Source: Brachypodium distachyon
Lineage: Eukaryota; Streptophyta; Magnoliopsida; Poales; Poaceae
Direction of reading: 5' to 3'
NCBI RefSeq assembly: GCF_000005505.3
Contig: NC_016134.3
Location: 434,001 to 498,000, forward strand
Length of the DNA stretch: 64,000 nucleotides
Shown here: piece by piece, positions 9,626 through 20,734 of the stretch
How the letters are laid out: each line of letters opens with the position of its first letter
Position numbering within the stretch: the first letter of the stretch is position 1
Notes under the pieces: model-generated
What the model was told of the DNA's origin: nothing
The model's database searches: none
What the model saw: the letters and a program-made list of their open reading frames with translations, nothing else
Position numbers and translations under genes: made by a program

Positions 9626-12571
9626 TTACACTGGCTTGGGGTCCTTGGCATTCCGGCCGGTGGCGGGGCCGGCGTCGGCGAGCATCTGGACAACGTCGGC
9701 CATGGCGGGGCGGAGGCCCGGGATGCTGCAGGTGCACCGGACGGCGACCCGCAACGCTTGCACCATCTCCTCCTTGTAGGGGCTCCACGCCAGCCGCGTG
9801 TCGAGCGCCTCCGCCTCCGCCGCCGCCGCCACCTTGGCCGCCACCCACTGCACGATGTCCCTCGTCTCCCCGAACTCCGGCTCGATCGGCTTCTTCCCCG
9901 TGGCCAGCTCCATGAGCACCACCCCGAAGCTGTACACGTCGCACTTTGTCGTCGCCTTGGACGAGTAGGCGTACTCCGGGGCCAGGTACCCGTAGGTGCC
10001 GGCGATGGTGGTGGTGGTGGCGCCGGCGATGGCGGAGTGCGCCTGGAGGACCTTGGCGATGCCGAAGTCGGCGACCTTGGGCTCGAAGGCGGCGTCCAGG
10101 AGGATGTTGGAGGTTTTAATGTCGCGGTGGACGATGGGCAGCGTGAGGTCGTGGTGGAGGTAGGCTAGCCCCTGGGCCACTCCCATGGCCACGCGGTGGC
10201 GCGCCGGCCAGTCGAGGAATAACAGTCCGCCGTCGTCGCCATTGTCGCCGGCATGGAGGGCGTCCCAGAGGTTGCCGTTGGGCATGTACTCGTAGACGAG
10301 CAGCTTGCTGTCGGCGCCGGAGTAGCAGCAGTAGAGCTTCACGATGTTCTTGTGCCGGATGCTGCCCAGCGTCTCCACCTCCGTCCGCAGCTCCCGGTCC
10401 TCTTCTTCTTCCCCGGCGCCGGCGCCGTACTTGTTCTGCTTGGATCCGGACTTGTTGGAGGACGACACCCAGAGCTTCTTCACCGCCACGAGCTCCCCGG
10501 AGCTGAGCTCGATCTTGTACACGGTGCCGGAGCCGCCGTGGCCCACGATGTTCTTGTCGATGAGCGCCTCGATGATCTCGTGCTGATCGAAGCTCAGCTT
10601 GTGGAAGCTCGTCACCTCGTACGCCGACCACCCGGACGCCGGCGACGACGAAGTCCCGTCTTCTTCCCCGGCTCCGGTCGCCGCCCACCGCCGCCGCACC
10701 CACCTCCGCGCTAAAGCCATCACCGCCGCCACTCCCACCACGGCGCAGACCGCGACGACGATCCACGACCGCCGTCCGGCCATCCTGATCCCGCCACGGC
10801 CGCCGCCATTGCCGTCGCAGAGCGGCATGGCCGGGTCGCTGAGGTTGAGCCGGAACGCCACGCACAGCCCTGGGTTCCCCGCCACGCTCTCCAGCAACCC
10901 TTCTTTGATCAGCGCTGCCGGCACCGGGCCCGAAAGGTTGTTCCCGGCGAAGTCCAGCGAGTTTGGCAGCAGCTCGCACAGCGCCTCCGGGATCTTCCCC
11001 GACAGCGCGTTCTCCGACAAGTTGAGCACATTCAAGCTCCTCAGCTCCGCCAGCTCCGACGGGATCTCGCCGGTCAACCGATTCCCCTGCAGCGACAGCT
11101 GGTTCAGCCGGCCCAGCTTCGCCATGGCCGGCCCGGGGATCTCGCCGCCAATCAGATTATTGCTCAAATCGAGCTTCACCAAGCTCCAGGCGTCCCCGAT
11201 CTCCGGCGGAATCTCCCCTGACAACCGATTCCCCGCCGCGAACAGGGAAGTGAGGTTCTTGGCTCCGGCAATGGCGGGCGGAATCGATCCTTCGAAATGG
11301 TTGTAGGAGAGGTCGATGATGGAGACGTGCGGCAGCGCGAAGACCCCTTGGGGAACGGAGCCGGACAAGTGGTTGTTGCTTAGCCGGAACCGGAGAAGAG
11401 GGCTGCAGCCGCCGTATTCCGGCGGGATGGGGCCGGTGAGGAGGTTGGAGAGGACGAGGATGTACTGGAGCTTCCCGCCGGCGCAGGCGAAGCCGGGGAG
11501 TGGGCCGGTGAGGCTGTTCTCGGAGACCTCGAGGACATTGAACTCCGGCGAGTAGCGTCCGAGGTCGGCGGGGAGGGACCCCGTGAGAAGGTTCCTGTAG
11601 ACGGAGAGGATCTCGAGCTTCGTCGAGTTCCCCAGCGCCGCCGGGATCTCGCCGGTGAGGGAGTTCGTGTAGAGCTGGAGAACCCGGAGATTGGGGAGCG
11701 CGCAGAGGGGCTCCGGGATCCCGCCGGTGAGCATGTTCTCGGAGAGGTCGATGTCGACGAGCGCCGTGAGGTTGCCGAGCTCGTCGGGGATGGCGCCGTC
11801 GAGCTCGTTGTAGTAGAGCTCGAGGAGCCGGAGGTTGACGAGGGAGGCCAGGGTGTCAGGGATGGGGCCCGTGAGGAAGTTGCCGCTGAGCTCGAGGTCT
11901 GTGAGCGCCGTCATGTTGCCGAGCCACGCCGGGACGCCGCCGCGCATGGAGGTGGTGGAGAGGATGAGCACCTTGAGGTTCCGGAGCTTCGTCATCGACT
12001 CCGGCGGACGCCAGTGGTCGAAACCGGGGTTCTCGTTGAGGTTGAGGACTTCCAGGGATGTGAGGTTGGAGAGCGCCATGGCCGGGAAGGCGCCGGTGAA
12101 GAGGTTGTTGGAGGCGTCGAGCACGCGGAGGGCGGCCATGGCGGAGAGGAGGTCGGCCGGGATCGGGCCGGAGACGCCGGCGTAGCTGATGTTGAGGACC
12201 TCGAGCTGGGAGCTGCAGTTGTTGAGGAGCGCCGCCGGGAAGCCGCCGCGGACGTCGTTGAAGGCCATGCGGACTTCCCGGAGAGATGGAAGAGACGAGC
12301 AGAGGCCTAAAGGGAGCTTGCCGGTGAGCCGCCATGAGGTGACGTCGATGCCGGTGATGTTGAAGTCGGCGTCGTCGCAGGATATGCCTGGGAAGCGGCA
12401 GTACTCCGCCGGAGCCGGGGAAGACGACAAGTCCCACCGCGCCATGGCCGGCCCCGCGAACTCCCGCTTCATCCGCGCCAGGTACGCCGCCTGGGCGTCC
12501 AATGCCGCCGCCGCGCCATCGCCGGCGGCCGCGAGCATGACGACTACTACCAGCAAGGCCGCCGCCGCCAT
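9626..12571 (-). CDS. CEPR1: CEPR1/XIP1-like LRR receptor kinase (class XI)
   Basis: A single 2946-bp exon encodes 981 residues. It has a signal peptide (~1-25), an N-terminal Cys-pair cap (CRFPGISC) and about 20 leucine-rich repeats to ~residue 570. The transmembrane helix is at ~602-622 (Trp603) and the cytosolic Ser/Thr kinase at ~665-955. Catalytic features are intact: glycine loop GHGGSGTVYK, VAVKKL with Lys698, HRDIK at 815-819 (Asp817), DFG with Asp835, and APEYAYSSKAT in the activation segment. Stretches such as HDL(T/S)LPIVHRDIKTSNILL, VLMELATGKKP and VAQGLAYLHHDL match Arabidopsis CEPR1/XIP1 closely as I remember it. CEPR1 at the plasma membrane perceives C-terminally encoded peptides in systemic nitrogen-demand signalling and vascular development. 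The insertion GAGAGEEEED after the VAVKKL strand is grass-like low complexity. The next upstream gene is 7 kb away. Confidence 0.93.
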   Translation of the reverse strand: MAAAALLVVVVMLAAAGDGAAAALDAQAAYLARMKREFAGPAMARWDLSSSPAPAEYCRFPGISCDDADFNITGIDVTSWRLTGKLPLGLCSSLPSLREVRMAFNDVRGGFPAALLNNCSSQLEVLNISYAGVSGPIPADLLSAMAALRVLDASNNLFTGAFPAMALSNLTSLEVLNLNENPGFDHWRPPESMTKLRNLKVLILSTTSMRGGVPAWLGNMTALTDLELSGNFLTGPIPDTLASLVNLRLLELYYNELDGAIPDELGNLTALVDIDLSENMLTGGIPEPLCALPNLRVLQLYTNSLTGEIPAALGNSTKLEILSVYRNLLTGSLPADLGRYSPEFNVLEVSENSLTGPLPGFACAGGKLQYILVLSNLLTGPIPPEYGGCSPLLRFRLSNNHLSGSVPQGVFALPHVSIIDLSYNHFEGSIPPAIAGAKNLTSLFAAGNRLSGEIPPEIGDAWSLVKLDLSNNLIGGEIPGPAMAKLGRLNQLSLQGNRLTGEIPSELAELRSLNVLNLSENALSGKIPEALCELLPNSLDFAGNNLSGPVPAALIKEGLLESVAGNPGLCVAFRLNLSDPAMPLCDGNGGGRGGIRMAGRRSWIVVAVCAVVGVAAVMALARRWVRRRWAATGAGEEDGTSSSPASGWSAYEVTSFHKLSFDQHEIIEALIDKNIVGHGGSGTVYKIELSSGELVAVKKLWVSSSNKSGSKQNKYGAGAGEEEEDRELRTEVETLGSIRHKNIVKLYCCYSGADSKLLVYEYMPNGNLWDALHAGDNGDDGGLLFLDWPARHRVAMGVAQGLAYLHHDLTLPIVHRDIKTSNILLDAAFEPKVADFGIAKVLQAHSAIAGATTTTIAGTYGYLAPEYAYSSKATTKCDVYSFGVVLMELATGKKPIEPEFGETRDIVQWVAAKVAAAAEAEALDTRLAWSPYKEEMVQALRVAVRCTCSIPGLRPAMADVVQMLADAGPATGRNAKDPKPV

Positions 12572-13018
12572 GGTAGATGCAATTCGAGCTCTATCAATTC
12601 GGTCGTGACCAACTCGATCTGTGCTTGCGAATTGGGATCGATCGTTGTTTGTTGCTGCTTAATTGGGAACCTGAAATTGAATGTTTGATTTTTGTGGCAT
12701 GAGAATGGAGAATGGAGGGGATGTGGAGGTGTATATAAGTGGCGGGAGAATCTGTTCTTTTGATGGTGTTGCAATGCAATAAAGGGACAACCAAAAGAGA
12801 TGCCTCCATCAACGATCATTATCTTCTCCAGCCTCCAGCCTCTTCTTCTTCTTCTTCTCAAGTGCCAGTCCAACAGGGGAAGACTCGAGACTCTGACTGA
12901 CATCTTGGTGTGCCCGGCCCAATAAAAGCCCATTTAGTCCCGGGCCGGGCCCTATTATCGGGCTCGCAGATGACACGGTCCTAGGGCCGACTGAACCCAG
13001 AACACATAATGCAGCTAT
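12572..13018 (-). promoter_or_regulatory. Upstream region of the CEPR1-like gene
   Basis: The 5' flank includes a TATATAA/TTATATA core at 12733-12739, about 160 bp from the start codon. CCGGGCCGGGCCC and GGGCCGA motifs occur near 12930-12990. The core reads as TATA on the plus strand and TTATATAC on the gene strand, so its use as the TATA box is a guess. Confidence 0.35.
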
Positions 13019-13131
13019 TACTCTCTCTGTCCTATATTAAGTGATTTTTTATTACATGTATTTAGACGCTAGGCATAGATATATCCGTATTTGAACAAAT
13101 TTGAGTCACTTAATATGCAACGGAGGGAGTA
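13019..13131. mobile_element. Stowaway-type MITE
   Basis: A TA-flanked 113-bp element. The right end GCAACGGAGGGAGTA is clear; the left end CTCTCTCTGTCC is a diverged copy. The interior shows the family blocks TATTAAGTGATTTTTTATTACATGTATTTAGAC and AAATTTGAGTCACTTAATA (given here in shortened form: TTACATGTATTTAGAC, AAATTTGAGTCACTTAATA). Confidence 0.85.
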
Positions 13132-16079
13132 CCATTTTGTGTGCACATAGAAATGTATCAGAGACGCTAAAATCCGGCATTTGCTCATGTTTCCACATTG
13201 GTCCCCACTTGCCTCCGGCAAGTGATCTGGGTTGAATGTCTTCGACGACGACGTCCTGATGGTGGAGGCAGCGGCGTAATTGTCTCCTAGCTCTATCTCT
13301 TCAGTGGCGTATCCATAACGGTCGATCCTAAGGGGCTTTTTATTCCTTGGATCCATGACTCCCAATCAGGCGGATGGTCCTTTGATAGTTCCTCTCAAGT
13401 TTGTTGCCTTCCTTTTGGAATTTGTCATTTATTCAGTAAAAATCAGATTGCTGATCTGTAGGAAAAAAAAAAAGCAGAGCCAGCCGTGATGGCAGTGATG
13501 GATTAATGGTGAAAGCACAGAAGGCAAATGTAATGCAGCTAGCATTTTTGGTTGAAATTGGAGGGTACTGTTTGGTTAAAGCCAAATTCTGCTAATGCTC
13601 TCTATGGGCTTCATAGGGAGCACCACTGCAATTGATGCAGTCACCATAGGGAACAAAACCATTTCCATTTGGTTGGTGCCCATCCTTGTCACTGCCAAAC
13701 TCTTTTAGGAGGAGAAAAGAGCTGACAAAAATGTATGCAGTAAAGCCTTTTTTTTGCTCCCATGATTCAATTGATAATACCACTGTTAGTGACACACAAT
13801 GGTTTCAGCATCAGCATCAGCATCAGAAAGCAGCATGCAGCAAACAATCTAAAAAAAATGAAGAGAAGTTAGTAGTACTACTAGTAGCAACTAAGCAAGT
13901 AGTGGTCTTGAATGATCATGCATGATGTGTGGCCCATTAATTAGCATTTGAAAATTAATTAATGTGTGCGTGCAATATGCCAATCTTCACCTTTTTTGTG
14001 CGTGTGTGCTTTGCCCATTAGGCCATGAATTAAACATCCTCAACTTTTAATTTGCTCTATTATGCTATTCACCTAGATGCAAATGGAGTAGTAAAGCCTG
14101 AAAGCATGGTGAACTTTTTGGGGGGAAGGAAATCTTGCTGCTGAAAGATATGGGCATTTTGCCTCAAGGCTCAATTAGTCAACATCCTCTTAACTTGCCT
14201 GAAAATTTTAGGTACCCGGCCATTAGTGATGGAAGATTTCTAGATGGATGTTGGCACATATTCTGCACTGCTATTAAAATGTCATTAGATCAAAGATGCA
14301 AAACACAAGAGTGCATCAACACATGTGTGCTACAAATCTGTTCTTCTTTTGTATAGATATATATTATGTATTGGCATTTGGATAACACCGAATAAAATGA
14401 CAATCCTCAGAACGCTGAAATATACATCAATACATTCATTCTTTTCTAGCGAGGCCTATCGAAAACTATTGGTCTGAGTACATGCATAGCTAATGACATT
14501 TTATCTGTTTTTATGATTATGTATTTCTTTCTCTTCTTCAATCTTATGACAATCATCCATGATAGACTACGCAAATTAGGCGCTCATCTGTTTTAAAGCG
14601 CTTAATGTGGAATTCTGGTCATCCTTCATCAACATTACATCTTTCTTAATTAGCCCGCGTTCCGACATTGCAGTGAGTTATGATAATAGTATTTGCCTAA
14701 CAATTTCTATCAGTTGTAAAAAAAAACTATTTTCATGTCTACTTTTCTGTAACAGATTATAAAATAAGTCCCCACATCATAGTTTAACTTACAAAACCGA
14801 TCCTAATCTACACTCTCACCCAAAATAACGACACGTACAAGGAGTGAAACAAAATTTTCTATATTTTGCCAAACAAAAAGTGAATAAGAACAAATCTTTT
14901 TTGTTGGTGGTGGGTCCATTGGGGGAGGAATCCATAGTGGATAAGGAGGTGTCACTAATGGTGCAAGGTTATGAATACACCACACAACACACTCAGACAT
15001 AGATGCTCACTCAAAAGGGAGCACTTGTGATTAGATCAAACTCACACCATGCAAGCTGGTGGGGAAAAAGGAAGACCTTGACATGTCAAAATACAAAAAG
15101 ACCCTGTTTTGCACATATATACACATACAACTGCATCCATGTGTTTCTTGCATTGCTTGATTGGTGAAAAAGGCATTAGGGCCCATCATGTATAAAGCAC
15201 ACATCAGCTCATTCCCTGAGATTAGAAGAAAAAAAGTTCATCGTATTCTGACGAATCGCCACATATAGGGGCTTTTCTGCTTAGATTAATTAATTGGCTC
15301 ATTCACCAAGCTACACACGATTATATATTTTCTGTGGGGCCAATTGCCCTACTTATACTTACTGTATTAGTAGCTTGTTTGGGACACATGAGTTGTTAGT
15401 CTTTTTGGCAACATTTTTGGTGCTTGGCTGCAATCCAAATAAGGCCACACAATCTCTAATGTGTAAGAGACAGGACTGATTAATTAAAACGTGAAATGGA
15501 AGAGTTAGATATGGTAAAACTTCTCTTAGGTTTCTTTCTTTTTCACCGTGGGAAATCAACAGGATGTGGAATTTACTTTCTACAGAAATTCAGCAGTAAG
15601 AGATCAAGAAAAGGGAGATGATTACTTGGCCATTAACACGCTAGGTGAAAAACACCGTCATATGGCATTAGCTATATATAGTGGAGGCAGAATGAATCAA
15701 CAATGTTTCAATACTGACTTTTGCTTTCAGAAGAAATTGATGAAATGATCATAAAGCTACTGTTTGAGAGACCTGGAGCTGGGCTGTCAGTGAGCAGATT
15801 AGCTAGTGCATGCATGCCTAATTGGTTGGAGCATCTAATTCCTCTGAATCTGGCCTAGCTGATTAAGCTAGATAGTGACTAGTACTAGTATAAATTAGCT
15901 GAACAATTAACAGATTAACAACGCGGTTAACTTAGATAAGAGCTGCTGATTGCTGAATGCTCATCCTTGTACAGATCTCCCCTTTTAGAGGGGGTGCCAG
16001 GTCATAATTCCAGCGTTGACTATTGACTTTTTTTTACAGTACATGGACTTATAGTCTTCGGTAAGAAAGAAAAGGGGCT
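13132..16079. other. Intergenic, no gene recognised
   Basis: AT-rich sequence with short simple-repeat patches: CAGCATCAGCATCAG near 13806, and AGTAGTACTACTAGTAG near 13870. Open frames are short and without domains. No tRNA, MITE termini or long repeat were seen. Confidence 0.35.
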
Positions 16080-16862
16080 CGTTGACTGTTGACTGGAGAA
16101 GGGCCTCTCAAATCTTTTAACGGTTGCTGGCAACTGCAGAAAAGGAAAAAGGCCCAAGTAGACAATGCGGCCCAGGGAGCATGGACCAGAGCCCAATGCG
16201 ATGGACCAGCTTGTCAGTATCACAAACCTCTTCCGGCTCTCCAGCGGCCCGTTGTGCCGGCGGAGGTCTCCGGCGAGCGAATCCATCGCCGCCGTATTGC
16301 AAAGGCGGCGGCGGCGGACGAGGGGCTTCGAACTCCACTCCGGCTTCTTCTACCGTGGCCGCAGCCGCCAGGCCCATCGCTCCCTCTCTGGTACTCTACC
16401 TCCATCCCATTCGGCCATTCCCCTCCGCTTTGCATCATATCGATTTGGTTGTTGTTCGTGCTTTTCGCGTGTGGCAAAAGTAATACATGCGGCAATATAG
16501 GGTTTAGGGTTTAGTCTCAGCGCAAGTACGATGTTCCCTAGTCCCACCGTGTTCCTGCCCTTTGATAGATTTTGCAGGGTCAGCATGTCCCCTGTTAGCT
16601 TAATTGGGTTCTGGGGTTTGGGTTCAGCACATGATTCTTTTCTTCAGAAATACTAGCGAGGATTCAAGTACGATGGATGGATTAAATGTGGGAAGAAAGT
16701 TGAGGAGGATTTTGTTTATGCTTTGTTTTTGACCGAAATTTTGTTTGATCAGAATGTCTAGAAGTTTGACCACCAGCCAAGCTCTTTGAAATGCCAAGCT
16801 ACTGGTGATCTTTGGCCCGAAATCATACCAAACCTAACTGCTGGGACATCCTCTCTTAAGGT
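16080..16862 (+). other. Orphan GC-rich promoter-like island with two possible exons
   Basis: GGCCCA motifs at ~16150-16175 precede a GC-rich block with ATG at 16201, reading MDQLVSITNLFRLSSGPL and an Arg-rich continuation up to a GT at 16391. A telo-box-like repeat lies at 16498-16514. A second protein-like stretch, at ~16648-16860, reads RGFKYDGWIKCGKKVEED and, after one in-frame stop (TAG), KFDHQPSSLKCQATGDLW. It ends at a good donor, AAG|GTACAG. I do not recognise the protein. It could be the remains of a housekeeping gene, the start of a spliced non-coding RNA, or chance. Confidence 0.3.
16498..16514 (+). repeat. Short interstitial telomere-like motif (telo-box)
   Basis: TAGGGTTTAGGGTTTAG is just over two units of the plant telomere repeat TTTAGGG. 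Such telo-boxes are common in promoters and first introns of plant translation-related genes. Here it lies just behind the GC-rich island at 16165-16390. Confidence 0.8.
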
Positions 16863-17080
16863 ACAGAACATGTATGAATATAAGTTATCCCTGCTTTTAT
16901 ACACACACAGCACGTGTATGACAAGACAGAAGAATTAATTACGTTGATCTATCTGTTGCATTTCTGTACTTCACACATCTATGCATATATACATGGTCAT
17001 TAGAAAGAAGTAGTTCATATATTGAAAAGAGAAAATGACATGAATGCATTATGGCATGGCAGTTTTATCTGTCGGAGATT

Positions 17081-19695
17081 TCACCTGGGGACAGAGAGCA
17101 CTGATGCAGAAGGTGGGGCAGAGAGGTCAACCGGAACATCGATGGCAGGGCTTAGATCGAAGAAGTTGTAGTTCAGGTCCGGTTCCACATCTCTTTCTCC
17201 TTCCATGACCTTCACCACCACTGACATGGAAGGCCTTCTGTTGCTGTCGCTCTGCAGGCACCACATTGCAAGCTTCATGATCTCAATCACTTCCTCCTTG
17301 TTGCTTAAGTGCATGTCTTGGCTATTACTGTCGATCATATCTTCCAGTTGAGCATTCATTGCCTTCTCTCGCAGGACCATAATGAGCTGAACACTGTCGT
17401 CGGGCCTAGAGTAGTCGATGTTCTTTCTTCCACTTAAGATTTCCATGACCACAACGCCAAAACTGTAGACATCAACCTTCTCAGTGATTTTTGATGATAG
17501 CCATTCGGGTGCCATGTATCCAGGTGTTCCTCTCATTCTCGTCACCACACGACTCTCATCCCGATCTATCAGCTTGGATAGCCCAAAGTCCGCAACTTTA
17601 GCATTGAAGTTGTCATCTAAGAGGATATTCTGCGGTTTAATATCCAGATGAGCAATTCGTTGCCTGCACCCTTCATGAAGATAGCATAGCCCCCTGGCAA
17701 TGTCTGTGATGATCTTACGCCTTATGCACCAATCAAGAGCAAAATTGTTGCCTGATCTGTCGTAATAGATCCACTTGTCTAGTGATCCTCCAGGCATGTA
17801 CTCATAAACTAAGAGCCTCTTTGTTTTATCCGCGCAGAAACCAATCATTTTAACCAGATTGATGTGATGAATGCTGCCGATTGTCTGAATTTCTGCGGAG
17901 AATTCCTTCTGCCGGTGAGCATCTCTGTTCAAAAGCTTTACCGCAATCCTCTCATCGCCGAGCTGTCCATCGTAAACTGACCCGGACCCTCCTTCCCCTA
18001 GCTTTTTGCTGAAGTCATCTGTTGCTCCTCTCAGCATGTCAAAAGTAAACCTTGTTGGCATTCCTGGCATTTGACAAAACTCTTCTTCGTCACCATCTCT
18101 GGTTTGACTCCGCGCCCACCTTACGGTCACAAAGACAATACTAGCAAATACGACTGCGGCGGCACATGTGCCAGCCAGTGTGTAAGCTACAACACCTTTT
18201 CTTTTCTTTGCAGCAGCAGAAGCAAGAGGAGAAGAAGAAGTGGAAGCAGAAGGAGAAGGAGAAGCATTAGCAGATGAATTCCCTGGTGGTATTTCCACCT
18301 TTAGGTATGCTGTTGAGTCTGACTGATATCCCCGCATTGAAAGGACCTCAGAGACCATTAAACAAGAATCACCGAATGCACCGTAGGAACGGTGAAATGC
18401 AGCCTTGCAAGAGCAATTGGTCAAGCAGGCTTGCTTGCAGCTCTCCTCATTACTTGGTATTGCAGCAGGATCGGGGTAGTCATAATCAATGTGATTGAAG
18501 TAGGAAACATTGGGGAGAGCTACGAGCTGATGATGATATTGCGCCACTGCAGCCGACTGACAAGAAGAAATTGGGTGCACCGCAGTGCAGCCAAGGTTAG
18601 GATTCCAGGTGTCAACCTGCCTGAAGTACAAGGTATCACCCGCCACAGTGGGGCAGACGCAGTCCCCATTCCTGCAGATCCCATACTCTCCACATATAGT
18701 TGCGACGTCGCAGTAATCTAGTGGTAAGATGTCTTGCACGAATGACCACGAGACGTTGCTCGATCCCACTCGTAAAGCCTGAGATGTCCATCAGACTCGA
18801 ACCTCATGTACTGGAGTGAGCGCGCAAGTGGCAAGTCAATCCTATTATTTCCGTATGAGCCCGGAGGCAGGAAGGAGGTAGGAAACATGGACAGGCTCCC
18901 ATTGACGAGTGCAATGTAGATGGATTTATTGTATTTGCTGTCTGCGAAGAATAATCTGCTTTGGTAATAGATCAGGTCCTGTATTGAACTAGCAGACGCT
19001 TGCAGGCCATTAAGATTAGCAGCAAGATAGAACTGATTGCTGGCAGTGTAGTTGGTGTTGGAGATGTTGGGTGTCAGCTCCATCCCTTCCATTAATGGCT
19101 GCCGGGGAAGCATGGTGTCAGTGGGGTGATCGAACGACTGCCACACTGGCAAGTTCTTTTGGTTGAAGAGAACCAGATTGCCGGACTCTGTGATGTTCAT
19201 TCCGATGACGGATTGTCCGGAGGTATTGGTGGACCAGACGAGAGTGCCATTGGAATCCAGAAGGATCAAGTCCCCATCAGCGGTGAAGTTGAGGGTGGAA
19301 CCGGACTGGACTGGCCGGCCTCGGTTGGCAGACCAAACAACAAGAATGTCTACACCATCGATGTACTGATAGAGGGAATATGGCGGTAAGATGCATATTG
19401 CAAAGTAGTAGTTGTAAGGTTGCTCACAGGGGTAAGTACAGTCATCTGGGTCCTTAGTTCGGTACAACATGGCAGCGAAGGATAGACCATCACCTCCTGG
19501 GACAGAACGGTAGAGCGGAATTGCTTTCGCCATGAAATAATAGGAGAAATTCACCCAATCGTCGCCACTGCTCCAAACAGTGGAAAGTTGCGCGGTGGCG
19601 CTGGAGGCTTGAGAATATGTACGTGGGGCCAAGGTTAGGAGCAAGAGCAGCAGTGATGCGAAACAGCTCCTGGAACATGGAAGGAAGACACCCAT
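17081..19695 (-). pseudogene. S-domain (G-type lectin, SD2-like) receptor kinase with a 1-bp frameshift
   Basis: An uninterrupted intronless gene of 2615 bp, one base short of 872 codons. The first frame (19695 to 18718) gives a signal peptide, a B-lectin domain (VVWSANRGRPV, WSTNTSGQS, WQSFDHPTDTMLP) and an S-locus glycoprotein region. It then goes out of frame after LRLYEW. The second frame (from ~18767 to 17081) continues with NVSWSFVQDILPLDYC, an EGF-like CGEYGICRNGDC, a PAN module (CKQACLTNCSCKAAF), a transmembrane helix and a full kinase (LGEGGSGSVY, IAVKLL, DFG, APEWLS). The join falls in a GGG run, which fits loss of one G. The catalytic loop is HLDIKPQN, so it is a non-RD kinase, as in many immune receptors. 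Everything else is intact, so this is a very young null allele or a sequence error. An intact TATA box lies upstream. Confidence 0.88.
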
Positions 19696-19973
19696 ACTCT
19701 GTGCAGCGACAAAGGAATGTGAAACAAAGAGGAGTGTGGGTTGCAGGCGAGAAACAACTCTCAGCTAGTATCTCAACTCTACTCTCTGTTAAGTTGATTG
19801 GCAGAACTCCTGTCTTTTCTAATTTACTCCCTCAGCCGTCTAACAAAATAGATTTGTGCAGGTGTACATACTCCCATCCATGGGCTACCGGTTTTGAAGT
19901 TTCCACAGTCAAAGCTACGCTTCTTCCATCTGTATACTTGGTTGTGAATGGAAGACTAGAGGACTTTGCTCGA

Positions 19974-19981
19974 TATTTATA
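19974..19981 (-). promoter_or_regulatory. TATA box of the S-domain kinase gene
   Basis: On the minus strand the sequence reads TATAAATA, about 280 bp before the start codon at 19695, in an AT-rich context. Confidence 0.5.
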
Positions 19982-20689
19982 ATCTGATGCCTTAGCGACC
20001 CCTCAGACCCGACCAAACATGGTGCGTTGGGTTCTCTGCAGTGCCAAACTGTCAATTAACTACTCCAGCTTCAGTAGATAGATATATGCAACTATTTCAT
20101 TGATGTTGAGATTTATTTAATTTTTAGGCCAGAGTTTTCTCATGATGCTGATAGACACGGATATCTTCCTCCATGTTCAGCCTAAATAGTTGTCGTTTCA
20201 GCACCAACCAGTTTGTCTATCACTTCAGCATATACTACCATGCTCTCTTGATGAAATTTGTTCGCAATACTCAACCTCATCACAGAAATATAGAAGAAGA
20301 AAATTCTACTGACACCATCCGCTGCATACCTTTCAAGTCTCGGTTGGTCTTTCTTCAACTAAAGCAACATTTAAGCACACAATATACAATTTCTCCACTC
20401 CATTTCACACCGTTGACACTGACCCTGGTCTTGGATATGGTACACATGCACACTTTTTAAAACATGAAATCTTATGTAGGGCTGATCACGAATTCTTTGA
20501 GCCCAAAACTTGACCCATTCTGGTGGGTGCATTCTGTGCACCAGCTGATACTCCAACGTGGAAGACCCTGGCAAGTGCATAGTTCTACCGTCTGTTCAGT
20601 CGGCGATGGGTTTGCACAAGGTTAGGAACATACTCGTACGTCGACAAAGGGATCACGGAGGAAGCAGGGCCCGGAGTTGCAGTTAGCTA

Positions 20690-20734
20690 GCGATGGGCCT
20701 GGACTGGGCGTCTGCGATTGGCAGACCAAACAAC
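20690..20734 (-). pseudogene. Relic of a second B-lectin (S-domain) kinase gene
   Basis: The minus strand reads VVWSANRRRPVQAHR, nearly the same as VVWSANRGRPVQSGS in the neighbouring S-domain kinase. DNA identity includes the shared block TTGGCAGACCAAACAAC. No longer open frame continues on either side, so this is a fragment of a decayed tandem copy about 1 kb upstream of the surviving gene. Confidence 0.65.

Noticed and set aside
11856..12437. Pro/Arg/His-rich frames overlapping the CEPR1-like gene
   Set aside because: Out-of-frame shadows of the LRR repeats.
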